A stretch of 11,791 nucleotides of DNA from Sinorhizobium sp. (GTDB lineage: Bacteria > Pseudomonadota > Alphaproteobacteria > Rhizobiales > Rhizobiaceae), in NCBI GenBank assembly GCA_031178305.1, contig JAPSJG010000068.1:1-11791 (forward strand), written 5' to 3'. The translations under genes and the position numbers were made by a program. Below are positions 6,539 through 11,791 of this stretch, one piece after another (the first letter of the stretch is position 1; the number at the start of each line of letters is the position of its first letter). Under the pieces are notes generated by a model that ran no database searches, was not told the origin of the DNA, and saw only the letters and a program-made list of their open reading frames with translations.

Positions 6539-6568
6539 GCATAGGATCGCATAGGTTTCTTCCTATAT
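6539..6568 (+). promoter_or_regulatory. Candidate sdaA promoter region with direct repeats
   Basis: A CTATAT -10-like box (6563-6568) matches the alphaproteobacterial housekeeping pattern and would start transcription near 6575, about 90 nt before the sdaA ATG. No good -35 hexamer is found at the right distance. In that place are two GCATAGG direct repeats (6539-6545 and 6549-6555) exactly 10 bp apart, on the same face of the helix, as expected of an activator site that replaces a weak -35. This is inference from pattern. Confidence 0.35.
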
Positions 6569-6665
6569 ATAAACGGATCGGAACGGGACTGCTCGAAGTG
6601 GTGAACGTCCGATCTCATTATCGGCATTGCGCTTGGCGCGCTGCCAGGGTCTGGGCAGGCACTCT

Positions 6666-8066
6666 ATGTTTCTATCCGTCTTCGACGTGTTCAAAATCGG
6701 TATCGGTCCTTCGAGCTCCCACACGATGGGGCCGATGTCGGCTGCCAACAGGTTTCTCGGCCTCATCCTGTCCGACGATTGGCCGCGGCCGCCGCATGCG
6801 GCCGTCGCCGCCATAAAGGTCAGCCTCCACGGCTCGCTGGCGCATACGGGTATAGGCCACGGAACGGGCAGGGCGGTGATCCTCGGGCTGATGGGAGAGC
6901 GCCCCGATCTGGTCGACCCCGACCGCATGGACGCGATCATCGACGAGGTCGAGCGCACCGGCCGTATCTCTCCGCCCGGGCACCCCGGCTATGAGTTTCA
7001 ACCAAAGACCGATCTCGTCTTTGACAAAAAGGTGCCGCTGCCGGGCCACGCCAACGGCATGTCCTTCTCCGCCTTCGATCGCGACGGGCGGCTGCTGCTG
7101 AAGCGCGTCTATTATTCGATCGGCGGCGGCTTCGTGGTCACCGATACGGAACTCGAGGCCATGCGGTTGTCGAAGAACATGCCCACCGGCGTCAAGGTTC
7201 CTTATCCTTTCGCGACGGCTGAGCAGATGCTCGGCATGGCCGCGCGTTCCGGGCTGACGATCGCCCAGATGAAGAGGGCGAACGAGGAACGCACCATGTC
7301 CAGGGAAGAGCTCGATGCCGGGCTCGACCGCATATGGGCGGCTATGAACGCCTGCATCGACCGCGGCCTCAGCCAGGACGGCATCATGCCGGGTGGTCTC
7401 AAGGTACGCCGCCGCGCCCGTGCGATCCACGACAAGCTGCAGGAGGAGTGGCGGTCCAACAAGATCAATCCCTTGCTCGCAAATGACTGGTTGAGCGTTT
7501 ATGCCATGGCGGTCAATGAAGAGAATGCCGCCGGTGGCCGTGTGGTGACCTCGCCGACGAACGGAGCGGCCGGTGTCGTCCCGGCGACGATCCGCTATTA
7601 TCTGCAATTCCATGACGATGCCGACCAGGCAGGCATTCGCGACTATCTGCTGACCGCAGCGGCAATCGGTGGCATCATCAAGCACAACGCCTCGATCTCC
7701 GGCGCGGAGGTCGGCTGTCAGGGCGAAGTCGGCTCGGCATCCGCGATGGCAGCGGCCGGACTTGCGGCGGTGATGGGCGGTACGCCCGAACAGATCGAGA
7801 ATGCGGCCGAGATCGCGCTAGAGCATCATCTCGGCATGACATGCGACCCGGTCGCCGGGCTCGTGCAGGTGCCCTGTATCGAGCGCAACGCACTCGGGGC
7901 AGTGAAAGCGGTCACTGCCGCGTCACTTGCGCTCAAGGGCGATGGCAAGCATTTCGTACCGCTCGACACCTGCATCGAAACGATGAGGCAGACGGGCGTG
8001 GATATGAACGAGAAGTACAAGGAAACATCCACCGGCGGGCTTGCGGTCAACATGGTCGAGTGCTGA
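6666..8066 (+). CDS. sdaA: L-serine ammonia-lyase (L-serine dehydratase), iron-sulfur, single chain
   Basis: A 466-residue enzyme that converts L-serine to pyruvate and ammonia in the cytosol using a [4Fe-4S] cluster rather than PLP. The N-terminal beta domain begins M-F-L-S-V-F-D-V-F-K-I-G and has GPSSSHTMGPMSAA (14-27). The central YSIGGGFVV is at 150-158. The alpha domain carries SPTNGAAGVVPA (296-307), GCQGEVGSASAMAAAG (350-365) and the run from EHHLGMTCDPVAG to PCIERNA (386-409). The three cluster Cys are 351, 393 and 404. Their spacing (42 and 11) equals that of the cluster Cys known in the Legionella enzyme, and the protein ends in Cys466, matching that enzyme's C-terminal tail Cys. 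The fused chain makes it the single-chain type, as in E. coli SdaA, not the two-subunit type. The ATG at 6666 gives the standard N-terminus although its ribosome binding site is weak. Confidence 0.97.
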   Translation: MFLSVFDVFKIGIGPSSSHTMGPMSAANRFLGLILSDDWPRPPHAAVAAIKVSLHGSLAHTGIGHGTGRAVILGLMGERPDLVDPDRMDAIIDEVERTGRISPPGHPGYEFQPKTDLVFDKKVPLPGHANGMSFSAFDRDGRLLLKRVYYSIGGGFVVTDTELEAMRLSKNMPTGVKVPYPFATAEQMLGMAARSGLTIAQMKRANEERTMSREELDAGLDRIWAAMNACIDRGLSQDGIMPGGLKVRRRARAIHDKLQEEWRSNKINPLLANDWLSVYAMAVNEENAAGGRVVTSPTNGAAGVVPATIRYYLQFHDDADQAGIRDYLLTAAAIGGIIKHNASISGAEVGCQGEVGSASAMAAAGLAAVMGGTPEQIENAAEIALEHHLGMTCDPVAGLVQVPCIERNALGAVKAVTAASLALKGDGKHFVPLDTCIETMRQTGVDMNEKYKETSTGGLAVNMVEC

Positions 8067-8175
8067 CTACAGCGCCGCGCGTGTTATCAGACACGCAAAG
8101 GTCGCTGTAGCACTTTTTGAATTGCTGCATGTCTTCGTCCTTAAATCGAGCTCGATTTAAGGAGACATGAAGTAG
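8067..8175 (+). repeat. Complete two-palindrome intergenic repeat (RIME-like)
   Basis: A 109-bp element running from CTACAG to GTAG. Palindrome 1 has outer arms CTACAGCG (8067-8074) and CGCTGTAG (8103-8110) and an inner stem GCGTGT/ACACGC. A linker with ACTTTTTGAATTGCT follows. Palindrome 2 has outer arms CATGTC (8128-8133) and GACATG (8164-8169) enclosing a perfect 24-bp palindrome at 8139-8162 (half CCTTAAATCGAG). It matches the copy at 836-939 and, in design, the one at 11494-11590. It begins at the first base after the sdaA stop codon, so sdaA mRNA would end in two strong hairpins. Size and design fit the rhizobial RIME1 element as I remember it. Confidence 0.85.
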
Positions 8176-8190
8176 GCTCAGGACCTATAT
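8162..8190 (+). promoter_or_regulatory. Candidate promoter for the DUF1489 gene, -35 inside the repeat
   Basis: GAGACA (8162-8167, four of six matches to TTGACA) lies in the right arm of the palindromic repeat. CTATAT (8185-8190), outside the repeat, follows after 17 nt, the best spacing. Transcription would start near 8197, leaving about 50 nt of leader before the ATG at 8249. This supports that ATG over in-frame starts at 8189 and 8210. Pattern match only. Confidence 0.42.
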
Positions 8191-8248
8191 GTGGACGGGG
8201 CTTCTCACAATGCTTGACCGCGCCGGCCGACGGGTGTTCAAGCATTCC

Positions 8249-8683
8249 ATGGCTCTTCATCTCATAAAGCTCTGCGTCGGTGCCGAAACCGTTGAAGACT
8301 TGCGCGCGTGGGTATCGCGCCGGTCCTTGGCGGCGATCGCGGCCGGACAGGAGCCGCACTCGTTTCACACGACCCGCATGGTGCCGAAGCGCACGGAAGA
8401 GCTTCTCTCCGGCGGCTCGCTTTATTGGGTGATCAAGGGATATGTGCAGGCAAGACAGCCATTGATCGGGGTCGAACCCTTCACGGACGGCGAGGGGATC
8501 GGCCGCTGCAACCTCATTCTCGGACCCGAGCTCGTGGAGACCGAACTCCAGCCGCGGCGGGCCTTCCAAGGCTGGCGTTATCTCGCATCCAAGGAGGCGC
8601 CACGCGACCTCGACTCGCTGTCCGGCGCTGCCGAAATGCCGCTCGAACTGCGGCGCGAACTTGCGGAACTCGGCCTTCTTTAG
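8249..8683 (+). CDS. DUF1489 family protein
   Basis: A 144-residue soluble protein that fits DUF1489 over its full length. It opens with MALHLIKLCVGAETVEDLRA and contains the conserved run TTRMVPKRTEELLSGGSLYW (41-60). It continues with VIKGYVQARQPLIGV (61-75), RAFQGWRYL (104-112) and a C-terminal DLDSLSGAAEMPLELRREL. The family is found in alphaproteobacteria and has no known function; no signal peptide or membrane segment is present. In-frame ATGs at 8189 and 8210 exist but the family begins at MALHLIKLCVG, and 8189 falls within the predicted promoter. The Shine-Dalgarno sequence is poor at 8249. The stop codon TAG (8681-8683) is the first three bases of a remnant of another repeat. Confidence 0.88.
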   Translation: MALHLIKLCVGAETVEDLRAWVSRRSLAAIAAGQEPHSFHTTRMVPKRTEELLSGGSLYWVIKGYVQARQPLIGVEPFTDGEGIGRCNLILGPELVETELQPRRAFQGWRYLASKEAPRDLDSLSGAAEMPLELRRELAELGLL

Positions 8684-8702
8684 ATCACGATGATTTTAGG
8701 CG
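8681..8702 (+). repeat. Remnant of a second repeat family (left arm only)
   Basis: The 22 bp starting TAGATCACGATGATTTTAGG match 20 of 22 bases at the start of the complete element at 11663. Only the left arm is kept. Its first three bases are the stop codon of the DUF1489 gene, so the repeat seems to have set, or been fixed at, the end of the coding region. The match is read directly from the two stretches. Confidence 0.6.
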
Positions 8703-8724
8703 CTCACATACGTTCGCGCAAACG

Positions 8725-8994
8725 TCAGTCCATCTGCAATCTGAGCGGCCGCCCGCGGCCGGGGGCCGTCACGTGCAGATGGATCACCGCGCGCGGCTGG
8801 CTCGAGCGCCAGGCCCGCGCCCCATGGGTGAGGAGCAGGCCGACCAGATCCCGGGTCTTCGCCTTTGACCGGTTGAGCCCGAAATCGGCGATGCGCATGG
8901 CTGCCTCATGGAGCGGATGCAGCCGAGTGCGAGAGGGCTTCGGTGTCTTCCCTTCCGCCATGCTCATGCCGGGAACATTCTCGTTCATTGCCAT
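8725..8994 (-). CDS. Small basic protein of unknown function
   Basis: An 89-residue protein, basic in its C-terminal half, with an amphipathic middle (HPLHEAAMRIADFGLNRSKA, 26-45) and a C-terminal part VIHLHVTAPGRGRPLRLQMD (70-89). No domain, membrane segment or catalytic motif is recognised. The reading frame has the G/C-rich third positions of its neighbours. The ATG at 8994 has a strong GAGGT with 5 nt spacing. An in-frame ATG at 9060 (111 residues) has AGGA about 7 nt upstream and starts just 15 nt after the carboxypeptidase stop. I prefer 8994 but cannot exclude 9060. The closeness to dac on the same strand suggests an operon, so a part in envelope work is possible, though the protein appears cytosolic. 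Confidence 0.62.
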   Translation of the reverse strand: MAMNENVPGMSMAEGKTPKPSRTRLHPLHEAAMRIADFGLNRSKAKTRDLVGLLLTHGARAWRSSQPRAVIHLHVTAPGRGRPLRLQMD

Positions 8995-9075
8995 GACTGA
9001 CCTCGTTACGCTGTACAAATCCGAGGGGGAAAGCCGGAAGGAACGCGTCCGGCCGTCCATCGTCCGTCCTGTGGG

Positions 9076-10557
9076 TCACTGCTGGCTCGCCCAGCAGGCA
9101 AATCCCTTCTTTTTCAATACCTTGCATGCGTTGACGGCTTTGTCCTGGTCATCGAACCCGCCAAAGCGAGCGCGGTAGACCTGCGCCGTACCGCTGCCGA
9201 AGGCGACGGTAAACGGAGTCGCATGGCGCAGCACCTTGCCGCCCTTTTCCTGGGCATTGCCAAGGAGCGTCATCGCTTGCGCCTTGTCGGCCGTCGCCCC
9301 GATCTGGATCACCCAGCCCTCAGGCACCGCCTCCGTCTGCGCTTCGGCCTTGGCCGCGGTGACGTCGGCCTTTGCGACCGAATTGGTGATCTGGGCATCG
9401 ACGTCGGACGATGTCGTCGGCTGTTGCCCGAGCTTGACGCTCTGGGCGTCTAGCGTATTCGGCGCGATCTTGCCGGAAAGGACCGGATTGTCGGAGGCAG
9501 GCTTTGCTTCCGCATAGGCCATCTCGACGCTTCCCGCGGCTTCGCCCTCATAGCGGAAGTCCGGAACCGGACCCGTATGCGGCAATTCCGCCGCAGCCAA
9601 GGCTGCGGGTGCGCTCGGTTGGACCTCGGCTTCGGCGACAGCGACCGGAGTTGCCGGCGCCTGCGCAATGAGGTTGCCGTTGCCGCGGCGTGAGGCGGCC
9701 GGCATGTATTTCGCGACGAGCTTGCGCATCTGGGCGTCGCGGGCACCGCCGGACGTTCCGCCCATCACCACGGCGACGATGCTGCGGCCATCGAGCTGCG
9801 CCGAGGTTACCAGATTGTAGCCGGATGCGCGGGTATAGCCGGTCTTGATACCGTCCACGCCGCGGACGTTGCCGAGCAGCCGGTTGTGGTTGCCGATCGT
9901 CTGCTTGCCGAAGCGGAAGCTGCGTGTGGAGAAATAGTCGTAATATTGCGGGAAGTGCTGCCTGAGCGCGAGGCCGAGCCGCGCCTGGTCGCGCGCCGTC
10001 GTCCGTTGCTCCGGGTTCGGCAGTCCGTTGGCGTTGCGATAGGTCGTGCGGGTCATACCAAGAGCGCGCGCCTTGTTCGTCATCATTCGCGCGAAGCGCT
10101 GTTCGGAGCCGCCCAAGAGTTCGCCCAATGCCGTCGAGGCGTCATTGGCCGAACGCGTGACGAGGGATAGAATCGCCTGTTCCACCGTGATCGACTGGCC
10201 CGCGCGGACGCCGAGTTTCGATGGCGGTTCGGACGCCGCATTCTTGGAAAAGGGCACTCGGGTGGACTTGCTGATCCTTCCGGCTTCGAGCGCCTCGAAG
10301 GCCAGATACAGCGTCATCATCTTGGTCAAGGACGCGGGGTAGCGCAGTTCGTCGGCCGACTCGCCATAGAGGACCTTGCCGGTTTTTGCATCGACAACGA
10401 TGCCGGCATATTTCGGATTGGCGAAGGCCGGCGCCGAAAGGGCCAAAACCGTGATCACGCCTGCAAGGACAATTCGTCCCAGGACATGTGCAAAGACGCC
10501 AAGGGGGCGTTTCGCAAGTTCAGAAAAAACGGATCGAGACACTGCGCTGCTCTTCAT
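9076..10557 (-). CDS. D-alanyl-D-alanine carboxypeptidase with C-terminal SPOR domain
   Basis: A 493-residue exported protein of peptidase family S11 (DacA/DacC-like). It has an N-terminal membrane/signal segment (about 21-46, ending A-P-A-F-A before N47), a catalytic domain (about 47-290), a Pro/Ala-rich linker (about 295-410) and a SPOR domain (about 413-490, starting EGWVIQIGATADKAQA). The serine-hydrolase triad motifs are intact: SLTK with Ser76 and Lys79, SAN at 136-138, and KTG at 238-240. It should remove the terminal D-Ala of peptidoglycan pentapeptides in the periplasm. SPOR domains bind denuded glycan at division septa, so the fusion probably directs the enzyme there. The usual C-terminal amphipathic membrane anchor of DacA proteins is replaced by SPOR. 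The start at 10557 gives the expected signal peptide; the frame is open to 10728 but that part is non-coding in character. The ribosome binding site is weak. Confidence 0.94.
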   Translation of the reverse strand: MKSSAVSRSVFSELAKRPLGVFAHVLGRIVLAGVITVLALSAPAFANPKYAGIVVDAKTGKVLYGESADELRYPASLTKMMTLYLAFEALEAGRISKSTRVPFSKNAASEPPSKLGVRAGQSITVEQAILSLVTRSANDASTALGELLGGSEQRFARMMTNKARALGMTRTTYRNANGLPNPEQRTTARDQARLGLALRQHFPQYYDYFSTRSFRFGKQTIGNHNRLLGNVRGVDGIKTGYTRASGYNLVTSAQLDGRSIVAVVMGGTSGGARDAQMRKLVAKYMPAASRRGNGNLIAQAPATPVAVAEAEVQPSAPAALAAAELPHTGPVPDFRYEGEAAGSVEMAYAEAKPASDNPVLSGKIAPNTLDAQSVKLGQQPTTSSDVDAQITNSVAKADVTAAKAEAQTEAVPEGWVIQIGATADKAQAMTLLGNAQEKGGKVLRHATPFTVAFGSGTAQVYRARFGGFDDQDKAVNACKVLKKKGFACWASQQ

Positions 10558-10574
10558 TCTTATTTCGGGGGTGC

Positions 10575-10600
10575 CGTCCGGACGTCGTTTCCGGAAACGA
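10575..10600. promoter_or_regulatory. Back-to-back palindromes upstream of the dac gene
   Basis: A 10-bp perfect palindrome CGTCCGGACG (10575-10584) is followed directly by a 16-bp perfect palindrome TCGTTTCCGGAAACGA (10585-10600). They lie 18-43 nt upstream of the dac start codon, in the leader or promoter. They could bind a dimeric regulator or form a leader hairpin. No partner protein can be named from the sequence. Confidence 0.4.
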
Positions 10601-10630
10601 TCGTTCCGGGGACTGTAGCCGGATAGCGTT

Positions 10631-10658
10631 ACCAATCGGTTTATGATGAATGATTGGT
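10631..10658. promoter_or_regulatory. Inverted repeat in the dac promoter region
   Basis: ACCAATC (10631-10637) and GATTGGT (10652-10658) are perfect 7-bp inverted arms with a 14-bp AT-rich spacer, about 75-100 bp upstream of the dac start. The spacing between arm centres is 21 bp, two helical turns, as for a dimeric regulator. The region also has weak minus-strand promoter-like boxes. The function is inferred only. Confidence 0.35.
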
Positions 10659-10743
10659 TTCCCAGGGGTGGTCGATTTGTTCGAGAGCGGTACCGCGCCG
10701 CATCGGCCCCGCATGCGGCCTCCACCACGACACTTGGACAAAT

Positions 10744-11472
10744 TCACGGCACGAGCCGGCTGCGCACGAAAGATTCGATGGATTCGTCGATCGCCTGCCA
10801 TTCAGGCAGCAACTTGCTGGAGAAGCGATAGAGAACTGTGAGATCCTTGCCCGCATGGATGTCGCGCTGGCAATCGGCGCTGGAAGAGGCGGCCGGGTCT
10901 TCAGGCAGGAGGCAGCGCACGACATAGGCGGGGCGCGGTAGTCGTGAGGCGGTAAAGAAAACCTCGCCCGCATAGCTGGAACTCGCCTTGGCGTCATATC
11001 TCGTGAGCCCCGCCGGGCCGGCGCGGGGCGCGCCTTCGAAGACGAGGCGATAAATGGGCTCGATGCGTCCGGACATGTCGCGCGACATGGTGCTCTGCGC
11101 AATTTGGAGAAAGATCAGCTTCTCCGGATGATCGACATCGTTGAACAAGTCTCGCGTCTCGTTGCTGTAGCCGGCAAGGGCCGGCCACGTCAGGTAGAGG
11201 TCCACGCGTTCCCTAACGCCTGTCATACGCTGGCTTTCGAAGCGAATGACATTGGCGGGTAGGCGCAAATGATCCTGCCCGATGAAAATGTCGTAGGCTT
11301 CGAGGCTGGAAGTGTGTCCGGCGAGCGCAAGATTTTCGCCGAACCAGCGCCCGGTGAAGGAAATGGCGACAGCCAAGGCTGCGAGCAACCCGATGGCTGC
11401 CGTGACCTTGTAGACTTGGCGCGACGACAGGAGCGGAAGAAGATTTGGATCGGGGACGTCGGGTGAGTTCAT
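10744..11472 (-). CDS. Membrane-anchored protein of unknown function
   Basis: A 242-residue protein with a short N-terminal cytosolic part, one hydrophobic segment (about 22-40, KVTAAIGLLAALAVAISFTG) and a long soluble domain (about 45-242) that should lie in the periplasm. The soluble part has mixed strand and helix character, with EAYDIFIGQDHLRLPANVIRF cut in two at 59-79, DLYLTWPALAGYS (91-103), two Cys (187, 201) that could form a disulfide, and a final helix EWQAIDESIESFVRS. I recognise no domain. No clear Shine-Dalgarno sequence precedes the ATG at 11472, and no better in-frame start is apparent. It is on the same strand as dac, 186 nt upstream, but the palindromes between them argue for separate control. 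It looks like a conserved rhizobial envelope protein. Confidence 0.78.
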   Translation of the reverse strand: MNSPDVPDPNLLPLLSSRQVYKVTAAIGLLAALAVAISFTGRWFGENLALAGHTSSLEAYDIFIGQDHLRLPANVIRFESQRMTGVRERVDLYLTWPALAGYSNETRDLFNDVDHPEKLIFLQIAQSTMSRDMSGRIEPIYRLVFEGAPRAGPAGLTRYDAKASSSYAGEVFFTASRLPRPAYVVRCLLPEDPAASSSADCQRDIHAGKDLTVLYRFSSKLLPEWQAIDESIESFVRSRLVP

Positions 11473-11493
11473 GAGAGACGCCGATGTGTGCGG

Positions 11494-11590
11494 CTTACAG
11501 CGTCCTTTACGAACAAAAGACGCTGTAAGTCTTTGAAACTACGCATCGTTCCTTCCCACAATCGATTCCGATTCCGGGCCGATGCGCTAG
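11494..11590 (+). repeat. Two-palindrome repeat, diverged variant
   Basis: This 97-bp element has the same plan as the copy at 8067-8175 but different inner arms. Palindrome 1 has perfect 11-bp arms, CTTACAGCGTC (11494-11504) and GACGCTGTAAG (11519-11529). A linker with CTTTGAA follows, as in the other copies. Palindrome 2 has outer arms CGCATCG (11542-11548) and CGATGCG (11580-11586) and an inner hairpin AATCG/CGATT (11560-11573), ending in CTAG. On the plus strand, palindrome 1 is followed by TCTTT and could act as a weak terminator. Confidence 0.7.
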
Positions 11591-11662
11591 CAATGCGCTG
11601 CCCGACAGTCGTTGAACCTGGTTAATTTTGAATGAAGCGCATGCGCTGCCGGTGCGCGTGGC

Positions 11663-11777
11663 TAGATCACGATGACTTCAGGCGGATAGATCTGAAATCA
11701 TAAACGTGATCGATTTCTAAAAGGTTGGCGCGGGATGCGGGCGGAAAACGCGCGCACTTATCCCTCATCCCGCTCTA
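11663..11777 (+). repeat. Second-family palindromic repeat element, two modules
   Basis: Module 1 starts TAGATCACGATGACTTCAGG. Its outer arms ATCACG (11666-11671) and CGTGAT (11705-11710) enclose a longer imperfect stem (ATGACTTCAG with CTGAAATCAT). Module 2 is a hairpin with arms GCGGGATG (11730-11737) and CATCCCGC (11766-11773), ending in CTCTAAG. I recognise this as a repeat widespread between genes in Sinorhizobium, though I cannot give a firm name. A left-arm remnant of the same family is at 8681-8702. Confidence 0.65.
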
Positions 11778-11791
11778 AGGGCACAAGCGGC

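Larger units (their letters stand above)
11473..11791. other. Gene-free stretch holding two palindromic repeat elements
   Basis: These 319 bp show no reading frame that looks coding. They hold a two-palindrome element (11494-11590) and a second-family element (11663-11777), with about 70 bp of unremarkable sequence between them. Any promoter for the minus-strand gene starting at 11472 would have to lie within or beside the first element; I see no clear one. Confidence 0.7.

Noticed and set aside
6672..7685. 337-residue open frame on the minus strand opposite sdaA
   Set aside because: It is fully antisense to a certain gene and has no family motif.
8690..9178. 162-residue open frame on the plus strand over the small basic protein gene and the end of dac
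   Set aside because: It overlaps the SPOR-coding end of dac on the opposite strand, and its start is inside the repeat remnant; the minus-strand frame has better ribosome sites.
10558..10728. 57-residue N-terminal extension of the carboxypeptidase
   Set aside because: It would place a long hydrophilic stretch before the signal peptide and covers the palindromes of the promoter region.
1..11791. A defence, secretion or other multi-gene accessory system, prophage, integron or CRISPR array
   Set aside because: All recognised genes are ordinary chromosomal families, no direct spaced repeats or mobile-element genes occur, and base composition looks even across the window.

Overview
The window looks like a stretch of ordinary chromosome from a high-GC alphaproteobacterium of the Rhizobiaceae, most likely Sinorhizobium/Ensifer. 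The evidence is the codon bias toward G/C in third positions, the set of gene families (a degenerate peptide deformylase-like protein, DUF1489, DUF599, a DUF1624 acyltransferase, a D-Ala-D-Ala carboxypeptidase fused to a SPOR domain), CTATAT-like -10 boxes, and above all the palindromic intergenic repeats typical of rhizobia. I see no tRNA, rRNA, CRISPR array, transposase, integrase or prophage gene.

Layout, left to right. Positions 1-958 (minus strand) hold a small single-pass membrane protein and a small lipoprotein, followed by a two-palindrome intergenic repeat. Next is a peptide deformylase-like gene (minus) that has lost two of the three metal ligands. It is divergent from mgtE, a Mg2+ channel/transporter gene (plus). 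A MerR-family regulator gene (plus) follows, with a palindromic operator set into its own promoter. A convergent pair on the minus strand, a DUF1624 acyltransferase and an isoprenylcysteine methyltransferase-like protein, is separated by only 3 nt. A DUF599 membrane protein (minus) comes next.

From about 6.2 kb, a 33-residue membrane protein gene (plus) ends at a good intrinsic terminator. It is followed by sdaA (single-chain iron-sulfur L-serine dehydratase, plus) and a DUF1489 gene (plus). A complete two-palindrome repeat starts at the first base after the sdaA stop codon. The right part is on the minus strand: an unknown protein with one membrane segment, then dac-SPOR and a small unknown gene that form a likely operon. 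The last 319 bp hold no gene but two more palindromic repeat elements.

How the genes work together: mostly they do not form one pathway. They are short transcription units for magnesium uptake, serine catabolism, cell-wall trimming (D,D-carboxypeptidase aimed at septal or denuded peptidoglycan by SPOR) and envelope modification. The most notable points are the metal-site-degenerate deformylase homologue, the repeat families that supply gene-end and possibly promoter sequence, the autoregulatory-looking MerR operator, the Cys-rich tail of the DUF1624 protein, and the tiny membrane protein upstream of sdaA. I found no convincing new multi-gene system.
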